Below, in pieces: positions 22,826 to 31,439 of a DNA stretch of 36,686 nucleotides. The notes below the pieces were generated by a model, which worked only from the letters and a program-made list of their open reading frames with translations, did not search any database and was not told where the DNA came from. The stretch's first letter is position 1. Every line of letters starts with the position of its first letter. The position numbers and the translations under genes were made by a program. This DNA comes from Eubacterium aggregans (GTDB taxonomy: Bacteria > Bacillota > Clostridia > Eubacteriales > Eubacteriaceae), in the NCBI RefSeq assembly GCF_900107815.1, contig NZ_FNRK01000025.1:1-36686 (forward strand), in the 5' to 3' direction.

Positions 22826-23220
22826 GTTTCCGTCAGCATGACCATCTGTTCATCTGAAAGGGCGGAGAACATTTTGGCAATATGTTGTTCATGCTCAGGG
22901 AATATCCCCTTCATAAAATCCGTTCCTGAAGACGTCAGTCCGACATAGGTTACCCGCCGGTCCGACTCACAGATATTCCGATGGACAAAGCCCTTTTCCA
23001 CCAGCTTATTAACCACATAAGTCATGCTGCCACTGGTTAATAACACCTTTTTCCCAATATCCTGTACAGTCTGAGGACCTTTGTGATACAGAAGCTCCAA
23101 TACGCTGAAGGCACTGCGGCTTAAGCCATAATGGCGAATATTTTCCTGGTCAGCATTTGCAAGGGTCGAACAGGTGCGGTTCAGAGCTACGAATAGCTTG
23201 AGGGCATTCTTTGTATTCAC
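22795..23220 (-). CDS. MarR family regulator, MhqR-like
   Basis: About 141 residues, a winged-helix repressor closely resembling MhqR of Bacillus (repressor of quinone/electrophile resistance genes): YGLSRSAFSVLELLYHKGP, then IGKKVLLTSGSMTYVVNKLVEKG in two blocks, DRRVTYVGLT for the wing, and FPEHEQHI. The open frame begins with an ATG at 23232, but GGAGGG lies just after that codon and 4 bp before the GTG at 23220, so the GTG is the better start. Its own promoter carries a MarR-type palindrome over the transcription start, so it should be autorepressed along with the downstream nitroreductase gene. Confidence 0.9.
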   Translation of the reverse strand: MNTKNALKLFVALNRTCSTLANADQENIRHYGLSRSAFSVLELLYHKGPQTVQDIGKKVLLTSGSMTYVVNKLVEKGFVHRNICESDRRVTYVGLTSSGTDFMKGIFPEHEQHIAKMFSALSDEQMVMLTETLQQISTSIK

Positions 23221-23232
23221 AGCTCCCTCCAT

Positions 23233-23252
23233 TTATCTTGAATTTAAGATAA
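23233..23252. promoter_or_regulatory. MarR/MhqR-type operator
   Basis: TTATCTT (23233-23239), GAATTT, AAGATAA (23246-23252). It closely resembles the known MhqR box TATCTCGAATTCGAGATA and sits directly downstream of the -10 of marR. Confidence 0.85.
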
Positions 23253-23280
23253 TTATAGGGGGAAGGAGATTGATTGTCAA
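23252..23280 (-). promoter_or_regulatory. Promoter of the marR-nitroreductase operon
   Basis: Minus strand: perfect TTGACA (23280-23275), 17-bp spacer, perfect TATAAT (23257-23252). A full consensus promoter held back by the adjoining operator. Confidence 0.9.
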
Positions 23281-23375
23281 GTTGATTAGAATTGTTTTAA
23301 AGGAGGGTTAAGTTAAGGCCTTTACCCTTTGCTATTTGCAATTCGTCAACTAAACCCTGCGTTGTGTTAAAAAAT

Positions 23376-23403
23376 TTGACAATGATATCGTGTTCGTTAT
23401 AGA
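23376..23403 (+). promoter_or_regulatory. Promoter for the PBP gene
   Basis: Perfect TTGACA (23376-23381), 16-bp spacer, TATAGA (23398-23403), 33 bp before the ATG. Confidence 0.65.
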
Positions 23404-23436
23404 ATGAAGAAAAATACAAATGATTGAGGTTTTCAA

Positions 23437-25509
23437 ATGAAGGGATTGGAAAAGGAATTTTTAAAATCTAAAAAAATGATGGTCCTTGCCATTGCGGCTG
23501 CGGTACTTTTGGTTTTGTGTCTGGCTTTCTATGCCTATCAGCGTTATCAGGCCCCGGAGCGGGTAATTACCCGTTATCTGGAGGCGGTCAATCAAAGGGA
23601 TTATGAGAGAATGTACGCTCTCATCAGTCCAGAAAGCCAGGAAACATACACCAAGGATGCCTTTATCGAACGCAATAAAAACATCTATGAGGGGGTGGAG
23701 GCCAAGAACCTCACCCTGAACGAGGTGTACTTTCGTGAAAAAGACCCTTCTGGGATTACGGTACTGTCCTGCGACTGGACCATGGATACTCTGGCGGGAC
23801 CCATTAAGAATGGCCACTTTATTCTATTCACCAAGGAGAATTTCCTGAGCCCCAATCGCATCATCTGGGATTCCTCCATGATTTTTAGTATGCTGAAGGA
23901 CGGGGATAAGGTTAGCGTCGTCAGCAAGGAAGGGGAACGGGGAAGCATCCTGGATCGCAACGGCAATCCACTGGCCGCCAAAGGGCCAGTCAAAATTATC
24001 GCTCTGGTCCCGGGGAAGATGAACGCCGAAACCAAGGATGCGGATATTGCTGCGTTGGCAAGCCTGTTGGCCATCACCCCTGAGGAGATCCAGGGAGCCC
24101 TTTCGGCAGGGTGGGTCACTGATGATACCTTTGTACCCATTAAGACCTTGGCATCAGTGGATGCCGAGCTGACCCACGACCTCTTTGCCATTCCCGGGGT
24201 TCTCATTGAGGATGACAGCGCCCGGACCTACCCCTATGGGGAAAAGGCGGCACATCTCGTGGGGTATGTTCAAGGTATCAGTGCCGAGGAGCTGGCGGAA
24301 AAGAAGGGCGAGGGCTACAGTGAGTCCAGCCAGATTGGGAAAACCGGTCTGGAACGCTTGTACGAAGGGCGTCTGAAGGGCGAGGTCGGCGCCACCATCA
24401 CCATCGGTGTCACCCTGAGTAATGGCAATATTAGCACTCAGGTCGTCGGGAGCAAATCCCCCGTACGGGGAGAGGATGTCAAAACCACCATTGATGCCGG
24501 CCTTCAAACCGCTCTTTACGATCAACTCGCCGGGGATAAGGGGGCTTCTGTGGCCATGAACCCTAAAACCGGAGAAGTGCTGGCCCTGGTCAGCACCCCC
24601 TCCTACGACCCCAGTGCCTTTGTCCAGGGGATGAGTGAGGAGGCCTGGCAGGCCATCAGTACCGATCCCGCTACCCCCTTGCAAAATCGCTTTGAAGCCA
24701 CCTACACACCGGGCTCCACTTTTAAACCCATTACGGGTGCCATCGGATTAAAGACCGGGGCCTTTAAGGCGGATGACGATTTTGGGCCCAGCGGTCTGAT
24801 CTGGCAGAAGGATGCCGGATGGGGGGATTTCAATATCACCACCCTCCAGGAATATCCGGGTTCCGCCAATCTGGAAAATGCCCTGGTGTATTCGGATAAT
24901 ATCTACTTCGCCAAGGCAGCCCTCAAGATTGGTGGAGAGCCCTTCGCCAAGGAGCTTACGGCCCTTGGCTTTGGCGAGCGCCTGCCCTTTGACTTGGATC
25001 TGACGCCCTCCAAGATCTCACAAAGCGGCACCTTTGAAAGCGAGGGCCAGCTGGCCGCCAGCGGCTTCGGGCAAGGTGAGGTTCTGGTAAATCCCTTGCA
25101 TCTGGCCACCATTTATACCGCCTTCACTGGTGATGGCAGTATGGTGAAGCCAGTGCTGGAATACACCGATGATGCTCAGGCTGAATACTGGAAGCCCCAG
25201 GTTCTGGATTCTGCCGTCAGTGAGACCATCCGAAATGATCTCATCCAGGTGGTGGAAAACCCCGAAGGGACAGGGCACGACGCCCAGATCGAGGGACTCA
25301 GCATCGCTGGGAAAACCGGAACGGCCGAAATCAAGGCCACCCAGACCGATGCCACCGGCACCGAGCTGGGGTGGTTTGCCGCCTTTACGGCGGACCCCGC
25401 CACCGCCAAGCCCTTGATGGTGGTGAGCATTGTGGAGGATGTAAAGGACCGGGGCGGCAGCCATTATGTGGTGCCAAAGGTTAAGGCTGTGATGGAGGGG
25501 TATCGGTAG
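23437..25509 (+). CDS. Class B penicillin-binding protein with MecA_N domain
   Basis: A 690-residue D,D-transpeptidase that cross-links peptidoglycan. One N-terminal membrane anchor (about residues 13-33), a MecA_N (NTF2-like) domain (about 38-150, PERVITRYLEAVNQRDYERMY), a PBP dimerisation domain (RGSILDRNGNPLA near 167-180) and the transpeptidase. Catalytic motifs are S427 in STFK, S486-D-N and K626-T-G. The architecture matches PBP3/PbpC-like enzymes; it resembles the MecA family in layout, but low beta-lactam affinity cannot be read from sequence. It is the last normal-composition gene before the AT-rich region; the next ORF begins 2 bp after its stop. Confidence 0.93.
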   Translation: MKGLEKEFLKSKKMMVLAIAAAVLLVLCLAFYAYQRYQAPERVITRYLEAVNQRDYERMYALISPESQETYTKDAFIERNKNIYEGVEAKNLTLNEVYFREKDPSGITVLSCDWTMDTLAGPIKNGHFILFTKENFLSPNRIIWDSSMIFSMLKDGDKVSVVSKEGERGSILDRNGNPLAAKGPVKIIALVPGKMNAETKDADIAALASLLAITPEEIQGALSAGWVTDDTFVPIKTLASVDAELTHDLFAIPGVLIEDDSARTYPYGEKAAHLVGYVQGISAEELAEKKGEGYSESSQIGKTGLERLYEGRLKGEVGATITIGVTLSNGNISTQVVGSKSPVRGEDVKTTIDAGLQTALYDQLAGDKGASVAMNPKTGEVLALVSTPSYDPSAFVQGMSEEAWQAISTDPATPLQNRFEATYTPGSTFKPITGAIGLKTGAFKADDDFGPSGLIWQKDAGWGDFNITTLQEYPGSANLENALVYSDNIYFAKAALKIGGEPFAKELTALGFGERLPFDLDLTPSKISQSGTFESEGQLAASGFGQGEVLVNPLHLATIYTAFTGDGSMVKPVLEYTDDAQAEYWKPQVLDSAVSETIRNDLIQVVENPEGTGHDAQIEGLSIAGKTGTAEIKATQTDATGTELGWFAAFTADPATAKPLMVVSIVEDVKDRGGSHYVVPKVKAVMEGYR

Positions 25510-25510
25510 C

Positions 25511-26100
25511 ATGGTGGGAAAAGATAAAGATTTCATGGAACCGAAGTTTGTTGTGGAAATTAACTCATATTTGGATGTAATCCAAAGGGCGTATCAAGCA
25601 GGAGAGTTTCCGCCAGAACCAGAACAATTGCAAAGAAAAAATGTACAGAAGGACATGATCATTGGTATTCTTTGTGCTCTGATTATCAACATTCCTTCTG
25701 GTTTTATTCCAATTCCCGTCTTGATCATATTTGATTCTCTGTTTCTCGTTTCTTCTATTTTTATTATTTTCTACCGATTCATTGTATATACATCAAGTAT
25801 TAAAATAATAAAGGCAAGAAATTCAAAACTTGAAAAGCTTGGGAAAAAGGAAAGATACGACTATCTTTTTTTGATGACGATATAGAAGATCGATTTAATA
25901 AAACGGTTATAAGCTACTCGGAAATAATAGATGTGGAGCGTGGCAATGAAATAATCTGTTTCAAGTTGAAAAAGCCCATTCCGATTCAGGGAATTATTAA
26001 AAAGAAAATAACGCATTTAATTATTCCTTATTCTGATTTTAAAGTAGGAACAAAGGCAGATTTTTTGGAATTCATTTATGATAAAACGATGGTGTCTTGA
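25511..26100 (+). pseudogene. Frameshifted YcxB-like membrane protein
   Basis: Two frames join into one protein of about 196 residues. Frame one starts at the ATG 25511 (KFVVEINSYLDVIQRAYQ), has two membrane segments (IIGILCALIINIPSGFIPIP and IFDSLFLVSSIFIIFYRF) and breaks at a run of seven T (25869-25875). Adding one T gives YDYLFFDDDIEDRFNK and runs on through VISYSEIIDVERGNEIICF to HLIIPYSDFKVGTKADFLEFI, ending at 26100. The tail (Y-S-E-I, then IIPYSDF...FLEFI) is the pattern of the YcxB-like C-terminal domain. A T-run indel or a sequencing error explains it. Codon use is AT-rich, unlike the PBP gene before it. Confidence 0.7.
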
Positions 26101-26150
26101 TGCAAAATATTTTTGTATAACATCGAATGAATGGAAAGGGAAGGAAACAA

Positions 26151-26440
26151 TTGAAAAAAACCACACTCATTATCATTACAGTTTTCTGGGTACTCGCATT
26201 ACTTATTGTTAAAATAACGGCTGATTATCTCTATTATCCAATCGTACGTGTCGCACTTGAAATCAGGTCGTCTTATTCATCTTAGCTTTTTGGATGTTTT
26301 TACCAGGATTATACTTGCTACCCGCTGCGTTCTACAGTGGGCTAATGTATCTGACCGCTAATGGCTATCTTAATTCAACGATATTGGGAATCATTTCGGG
26401 ATTTTTCTTATTCTTTTCGTTATTTCAACCGTCGGAATAG
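26151..26440 (+). pseudogene. Frameshifted small membrane protein
   Basis: A TTG start at 26151 with AAGGAAA upstream gives KKTTLIIITVFWVLALLIVK, a membrane helix, then DYLYYPIVRVALEI. Near 26262-26268 the frame breaks. The next frame reads VVLFILAFWMFLPGLYLLPA and ILGIISGFFLFFSLFQPSE, two more helices, to the TAG at 26440. A one-base change restores a protein of about 96 residues with three membrane helices. I do not recognise the family. It follows the YcxB-like pseudogene on the same strand. Confidence 0.55.
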
Positions 26441-26456
26441 ATGCCGTCCAGCTTAA

Positions 26457-26969
26457 TCAATACAGCCTTAAAATATAATACCCCCCTTTATCATAAATAA
26501 AAATACTCCCAGGTATGCGATCCCCCTGAATAACATCGCACTTTTGGGAGAAGGGGTCCTGCGTCTCGAATCTTACTTTCAAGGTATAGTCATCCCCAAA
26601 ATAGGGATGCAGAATTTTAGGGATTTCCACATCGATTTTATCCTTGTCGATGATATAAGTATACACTCGAAAATTGCGCCACCATCGTTTTCCTTTATTG
26701 CCCTCGATCCCAATGAAGGCACTGTCCTGGGTGTCTGTCATAATCTGAGTATAGCCAATGATGGAAGAGAAGAACTCCAGATTGCTGAAAAAATATTGGG
26801 AAACCGCAAAGGACAAAAGCCACAAAACGAATAAAACACCGAACACTACCCGGGAAATCCAGCGTTTGGATTCAACAACAAAAACCTCCCCCGAGAAGAA
26901 AAGGACAACAAGAAGAGAGTATGGCACCAGTGTGTCTAGAAATCCTTCCCGGATGGAGAAAAAAACCAT
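26457..26969 (-). CDS. Hypothetical membrane protein, possibly 5'-damaged
   Basis: 170 residues of unknown function. Two hydrophobic segments (about residues 8-30 and 38-60: LVPYSLLVVLFFSGEVF and VVFGVLFVLWLLSFAV) are followed by a soluble domain with YTYIIDKDKIDVEIPKIL and a beta-rich end (GSIFIYDKGGYYILRLY). No ribosome site precedes the ATG at 26969, and the frame stays open upstream with another hydrophobic stretch (FFIITFLCFCG) but no usable start codon, so the real start may have been lost. It converges on the broken membrane gene. Confidence 0.5.
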   Translation of the reverse strand: MVFFSIREGFLDTLVPYSLLVVLFFSGEVFVVESKRWISRVVFGVLFVLWLLSFAVSQYFFSNLEFFSSIIGYTQIMTDTQDSAFIGIEGNKGKRWWRNFRVYTYIIDKDKIDVEIPKILHPYFGDDYTLKVRFETQDPFSQKCDVIQGDRIPGSIFIYDKGGYYILRLY

Positions 26970-27099
26970 CCCACAAAAACAAAGGAATGTTATGATAAAA
27001 AAATGATGTTCTTTTCTTTAGAGTAATGTTGCATTTTTTAACCTTCTTAAATAGGATATATACGTGATAAAAGACCTCAAATATGTGTCAGTGCAGGGA

Positions 27100-27441
27100 T
27101 TAGGGGCGTTGAGAAATTCCATAATAAATTGCTAACCGAAGCTGTTTACGGGTGTTATCAGAGTAGTATAAACCACCAAGTGAGGATGTATTAATTACAC
27201 TATTGGGTAAATTCAATATTGTTACTAAATCATTTGGTGTTATCCCTATAGATTGGAACGACTGCGCGATTGCGATAGATTCTTCATAAATTTCGGAATA
27301 ATCATCTGTATCTGACAGTATAGTTGACGATTCACTTTGTTCGTCTACTGCTGCTAATGCATTAATTGGAAACAACGCGGTTAGGAGACAGATGATTAGA
27401 ATTAGTGATATTGCGGACAAGTGTTTTTTTGATTTTTTCAT
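27100..27441 (-). CDS. Small secreted protein, unknown
   Basis: 113 residues. A basic start (MKKSKKH), a hydrophobic core (LSAISLILIICLLTALFPI) and cleavage near NALAA make a clear signal peptide. The mature part is acidic first (SDTDDYSEIYEES) and then has NLPNSVINTSSLGGLYY and NTRKQLRLAIYYGISQRP. No family is recognised and the abrupt end may mean truncation. No convincing ribosome site is seen directly before the ATG. Confidence 0.5.
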   Translation of the reverse strand: MKKSKKHLSAISLILIICLLTALFPINALAAVDEQSESSTILSDTDDYSEIYEESIAIAQSFQSIGITPNDLVTILNLPNSVINTSSLGGLYYSDNTRKQLRLAIYYGISQRP

Positions 27442-27599
27442 TACTATTTAACCTTTCAATTTGTTTGAATGGTACAATTAAAATTTCTTTAAGTATAACG
27501 TAAATGATAGTATGCTCACCATGGGATAGGTACTATCGCAAGAAATAGAGTGATAAACGCAAACTGAAAGGAAGAGAACATCAAAAAATATACGTAATA

Positions 27600-28052
27600 G
27601 TACGGGGGCGGTACTTCAAGTGAGTTGTGGCTTATTGGAGTTTTATAATATAAGGAGTCCAATTACCCAGTTATCATGGAGGGTACTTTAGACTATTAGG
27701 AAAGCAAATATGATCGATGGAATTTGAGTAAAACTTTTAAAAGTGGATGAGGTTGAACCCTATAAAGAAAATATTGGAGGAATGATGGCTCCTACTTCTA
27801 TCGAGATACTCCGGTAGGGACAGAAACTTGTTATCTGAGGTATTTACCCCAGGAGGTACTTTGCTTTTTTGTGCCACAGTGCAGATTCAGACTTAAACCC
27901 TGCCCTTATTCGAATATGCACGTTGATTATTCTTGGAAGGAATTCTATTCACTTCCACAGATGAAGAAATATCTGATTTTGATGAAATTAGTATACAGAT
28001 ACTCTTCTTCGTAAAGGATGGTATATATAACGGGCCTTATCTGTCAGAATAG
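27600..28052 (+). pseudogene. Decayed coding remnant in the 27442-28036 gap
   Basis: No intact gene fits the 27442-28036 gap. On the plus strand short open pieces in shifting frames look protein-like: NDGSYFYRDTPVGTETCYLR, then YLPQEVLCFFVPQCRF (frame of 27784-27880), and after a frame change STDEEISDFDEISIQILFF and VKDGIYNGPYLSE up to the TAG at 28052. At least two frameshifts and several stops would be needed to join them. The identity of the lost protein is not recognisable. Confidence 0.35.
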
Positions 28053-28441
28053 GAAGTACTACTTTGAATGACGGCCCCATCTCCTAGCTCCCATTTATCT
28101 TGCCCGTCTAACATTTGGTTGGCGATGAGGCCTGCTCGGCCGACAAAAAGTGTTTGGGTGCGGACATCCTGAAAGGCATAAAGCATTTGCAATAGATCCG
28201 CCTCGTTTTTTAAGGTAGTAGGATTGGTGATCGTTGAGGCTTGAGGCGTATGGCACGGCTTACCATAATAGAGATACTCCATGGTGACATCAAAAAATTT
28301 AGCGATTTTAGCGATTTTGTCGACAGCAGGCATATGATTTCTAATCCGACCAATGGTGTCTTTAGTAAAGCCGAGCTCCAGCTCCAGCTTTCTGGCAGAA
28401 AGGCCACTATTGGAAAGTAATTCAATAATTCTTTCGTACAT
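28037..28441 (-). CDS. XRE-family helix-turn-helix regulator
   Basis: 134 residues. The N-terminal HTH (about residues 1-62) reads IIELLSNSGLSARKLELELG, FTKDTIGRIRNH, and ends IAKFFDVTMEYLYYG, the usual end of phage-repressor-type XRE domains. The C-terminal half (LLQMLYAFQDVRTQTLFVGRAGLIANQ) is helical and of unknown function. A promoter TTGACG, 16 bp, TATAAA lies at 28471-28498. It probably controls genes of this AT-rich accessory region; a phage-repressor origin is plausible beside the lysis genes. Confidence 0.8.
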   Translation of the reverse strand: MYERIIELLSNSGLSARKLELELGFTKDTIGRIRNHMPAVDKIAKIAKFFDVTMEYLYYGKPCHTPQASTITNPTTLKNEADLLQMLYAFQDVRTQTLFVGRAGLIANQMLDGQDKWELGDGAVIQSSTSYSDR

Positions 28442-28470
28442 CTTGATCTCCAGTGACAGTTTTAATTTAT

Positions 28471-28498
28471 TTTATAACAAAATTGAATTTAGCGTCAA
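28471..28498 (-). promoter_or_regulatory. Promoter for the XRE regulator gene
   Basis: Minus strand: TTGACG (28498-28493), 16-bp spacer, TATAAA (28476-28471). Confidence 0.55.
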
Positions 28499-28583
28499 TA
28501 GGAGAAGAAGAAATAGTTATAATAGAAGCATTGCTCGTTGAGTGGGAATCTGGGCTTTAAATTCGCAGGTCGAATCAAAAAAG

Positions 28584-29120
28584 TCATAGGATGATTTGTT
28601 TTGCACCAGATTCTTCGATTTTTTTGTTAATAAACTGCAAGAATTCCTCATAGTCACCTTTTACGATATTTTCTTTTCTGGCAAATCCAAGCTTGCATTT
28701 TAGGAATGATTGCTGAGAATGAAAACAAATTATTTGGTCATTTTCAAAATATCCTGTAATGTTTTGATATTCTAATTTTTTCCCCCTCGCACCTATAATA
28801 TAGTCAGTGTAGTACTTAGTCGAACAGTGCCGAAGGAATGAAAATATACGAGTGATTATAAATAGAAGGCAAGCTTCAATTGGGATGAAAAATAGTAGTC
28901 CTATTAAGATTATAATAATAGTATCGATAAAGAATCTAAACAAAAATTCTGATAGCATAACTTTATCGAGCAATGAACTAAGGAGGAGATTTAAAAAGCA
29001 AAGTAAAACTCCACCGAAAATAAATATTTTTTTAAGTTTGAGGACTTTATTTAGATATTTGACAGAAAGCAAGTAATCTTGAAAAGATGATGTTCGTTTA
29101 AATTCATAAAGTGATTCCAT
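28584..29120 (-). CDS. YcxB-like two-helix membrane protein
   Basis: 178 residues. A soluble start (ESLYEFKRTSSFQDYLLSVKY) is followed by two membrane segments (IFIFGGVLLCFLNLLLSSLL and FFIDTIIIILIGLLFFIPI plus flanking hydrophobics) and a C-terminal domain with ITGYFENDQIICFHS and NIVKGDYEEFLQFINKKI. The layout matches the YcxB-like group and the pseudogene at 25511, so the region may hold two diverged family members. AGGAGGTAA precedes the ATG. Function unknown. Confidence 0.6.
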   Translation of the reverse strand: MESLYEFKRTSSFQDYLLSVKYLNKVLKLKKIFIFGGVLLCFLNLLLSSLLDKVMLSEFLFRFFIDTIIIILIGLLFFIPIEACLLFIITRIFSFLRHCSTKYYTDYIIGARGKKLEYQNITGYFENDQIICFHSQQSFLKCKLGFARKENIVKGDYEEFLQFINKKIEESGAKQIIL

Positions 29121-29232
29121 GTTACCTCCTCAGTATTTATAATAAGGGTATTGAATATCAATCAAAAAGTCAAGACATAGGCGTATACGCAAAGAAAATG
29201 GGCTTAAAAGCAGCCATATTGGTAAATTCAAG

Positions 29233-29281
29233 AAAAAAGATAAGGTACAGTTAGATTTGCTCACTGTACCTTATCTTTTTT
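29233..29281 (-). terminator. Long perfect terminator after the DUF1906 gene
   Basis: A perfect 19-bp stem, AAAAAAGATAAGGTACAGT (29233-29251) with its complement (29263-29281) around an 11-nt loop; A and T tracts allow use on both strands. Confidence 0.92.
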
Positions 29282-29293
29282 AAATTAAGGAAT

Positions 29294-31408
29294 CTATATG
29301 TATGAAACTATACCCCAAACCAGTGCAAGAATTCCTATAGCAGTAACTGTAACAGAAGAAATAGATTCAAATGCAGATGCACCTAAAATCCCCTTTGCCT
29401 GAGAGGCAAAATTCGGAATTTGAACTCTAATCGCTTCTATCGATTCCTGCGTATTGCTATTCCGTTTAATCGTAAATACCATTTCAGTGATCAATGTCTG
29501 AGAAATGCCATTTGCGTTATAAAATGCTTGCTCAACTTTAGCATCAAACTGCATTCCTTCGTTAGAAATAGCGATGCCAGTTGTTACAGTTCCATTATTA
29601 ATCGTACTCGCAAGGCTGTATGAAGCATTAAAGAGATCTGCCTTACCAAATGTGGTTTGTACTTCGGATGATAATGAATCATAAATCAGGCTGGCAGATG
29701 AAAGGGAAGTTTCCTCATAATGCCCATTGTTCACATTCATGGTAACGGTTTGTGCTGGATTAGCAATGGGAGAAAACTCACTAGAAAGGGCGACCTTATA
29801 GTCGATTTTATAAGCGCTAGTATCGATCGTATAGGTTTGATTGAACTCGAAATTTGCATTTAACGAAACACCATATTGCATGAGGATTCGATTACTGAGA
29901 TTGCGGGCCGTATCAATGGTACTAATGGAAGACACACCACCATCCCGACCGGAAGCCATAACCTTATCGACACCTAGCCGCTCACTACCATTGGTGAAGG
30001 TTGTTTCATAATATTGATCAAATGCCCAATTAGAAGGAATGCGCTGTCCAATATTGCCAGAAAATCCAGTAGACATATCGGCAACATAGCTTTTTTCACT
30101 GTATCCGGCATTGGCAACCCGGGTACAGACATTGCGTGGACCATAAATGCCGACACGATAGTCAGAGCTTGCATTAACGGCATTCTTAACACCATTGAAA
30201 TAAGGTAGAATATTATCCGATACTTCAGAATCATAAGCGTCGAAATCAACAGCAAAATAAATAACTGTTCCTCGGGGCAGGCCAAAACGGTCTGCAGTAC
30301 TCACGGCATACTCACCGTCCTGCTTCCCTTGGTAATAATTAAAGTATGAAGCGTCAGTTACATCCATCCCTGGGCTTAAGTCATTGCCAGAACGCTCAAA
30401 AATCGGGATATAATTTAAACCAGCATCCAGAATAGCTTTTAATTCGCTAAAGGAGATGGGCCAATAGCCTGTTAAATATCTACCGACATAATTAATACCC
30501 ATACTTTTTAATTTTGTTGCCCAAGTTTGCGTAATCGTGTCTGTGCAATCAATCGCATTTGGTGATCGGTTGACATTGCCCTTGCTGACAAGAAGCGCTG
30601 CCCAAGTGGATAATCCAACATAGCCATCTGCATCCAGGGCATACGCATTTTGAAACTGCATGACCGCAGACTCAACACCTGAGCCGAACCCGCCATCAAA
30701 AGATCCCGGATTATACCCATTGACATAAAGTAAATATTGGAGCAAATACACAAGCTCGGTTTGACCACTCCCCAAGGCTACATTGTGTTCACCCGCCTGT
30801 GCTGCGGTGCCGGGTCCAAACACGCCATTTGGTTCATCGATTCCAACGGCAGCCTGAAATGCATATAACAGCGCATTACAAGTGTTTCGTCCATAAACGC
30901 CATCACAGGGGCAAATGTTTAAGTCTTTCCAGAAATAGTCGCTATACGAGCGGTTTAATGCTTGCTGAATCTGTCGGATACGGCTGTCGCCGCCCGAAAT
31001 AAGCACAACGGCATCGGTGCTAAGAAGCCCTTTGAAAATTTTGGGCGTGACGGTGCTATTTCCTGAGAAGCCGGCAGCCATTTCAAACATATTAACACCG
31101 GAAATCGTATCGATATCAAATTTCCCGGTTAAATCTGCAGATGAGAATCCCTTGCACCACAGTGCACCCTGAAGGATTTTTACAATGTTGCCCGTGCTGG
31201 ATGAATTAAGGGTTGGACAGGCTGCTGCTGTTGCCGGGCCGAATTCTCCGGTGGGGGAAGAAATGCCGATTTCAAGCTGGAGGGCTGAAATTAAGGAAGC
31301 CACAGTGCCATTTCCGGTGGCACCATCCTCGTCGCAGTGAATATAACCCGATCGTCTTGAATAGGTATTATTTAACCATACCTGTGTCATTAATACTTTT
31401 TGATCCAT
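29294..31408 (-). CDS. DUF1906 glycoside hydrolase-like lysin with peptidoglycan-binding repeats
   Basis: 704 residues without a signal peptide. The N-terminus (1-285) has peptidoglycan-binding-like repeats (LMTQVWLNNTYSRRSGY; IRQIQQALNRSYSDYF; LQYLLYVNGYNPGSFDGGFG with VMQFQNAYALDADGYVG). DUF1906 (about 290-505, the Rv2525c-like TIM-barrel fold) has IDCTDTITQTWATKL, GINYVGRYL, YFAVDFDAYDSEV and VGIYGPRNVC. A beta-rich region of about 200 residues follows, and the protein ends in a single hydrophobic helix (VTVTAIGILALVWGIVSYI). It is the last gene after holin and M15 peptidase; export through the holin is inferred. The leader TTAGGAGATTA is shared with its paralogue at 33910. Confidence 0.85.
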   Translation of the reverse strand: MDQKVLMTQVWLNNTYSRRSGYIHCDEDGATGNGTVASLISALQLEIGISSPTGEFGPATAAACPTLNSSSTGNIVKILQGALWCKGFSSADLTGKFDIDTISGVNMFEMAAGFSGNSTVTPKIFKGLLSTDAVVLISGGDSRIRQIQQALNRSYSDYFWKDLNICPCDGVYGRNTCNALLYAFQAAVGIDEPNGVFGPGTAAQAGEHNVALGSGQTELVYLLQYLLYVNGYNPGSFDGGFGSGVESAVMQFQNAYALDADGYVGLSTWAALLVSKGNVNRSPNAIDCTDTITQTWATKLKSMGINYVGRYLTGYWPISFSELKAILDAGLNYIPIFERSGNDLSPGMDVTDASYFNYYQGKQDGEYAVSTADRFGLPRGTVIYFAVDFDAYDSEVSDNILPYFNGVKNAVNASSDYRVGIYGPRNVCTRVANAGYSEKSYVADMSTGFSGNIGQRIPSNWAFDQYYETTFTNGSERLGVDKVMASGRDGGVSSISTIDTARNLSNRILMQYGVSLNANFEFNQTYTIDTSAYKIDYKVALSSEFSPIANPAQTVTMNVNNGHYEETSLSSASLIYDSLSSEVQTTFGKADLFNASYSLASTINNGTVTTGIAISNEGMQFDAKVEQAFYNANGISQTLITEMVFTIKRNSNTQESIEAIRVQIPNFASQAKGILGASAFESISSVTVTAIGILALVWGIVSYI

Positions 31409-31439
31409 TTGTAATCTCCTAATTATTTTTTAAATTCGT

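Noticed and set aside
23437-25509. Calling the PBP a methicillin-resistance determinant
   Set aside because: The MecA_N domain layout is shared by ordinary class B PBPs of many Firmicutes; nothing in the sequence shows low beta-lactam affinity.
29233-29281. Perfect 19-bp inverted repeat as a CRISPR unit or att site
   Set aside because: It is a single hairpin with A and T tracts right after a stop codon, so a terminator explains it; no spacer-repeat pattern exists in the window.
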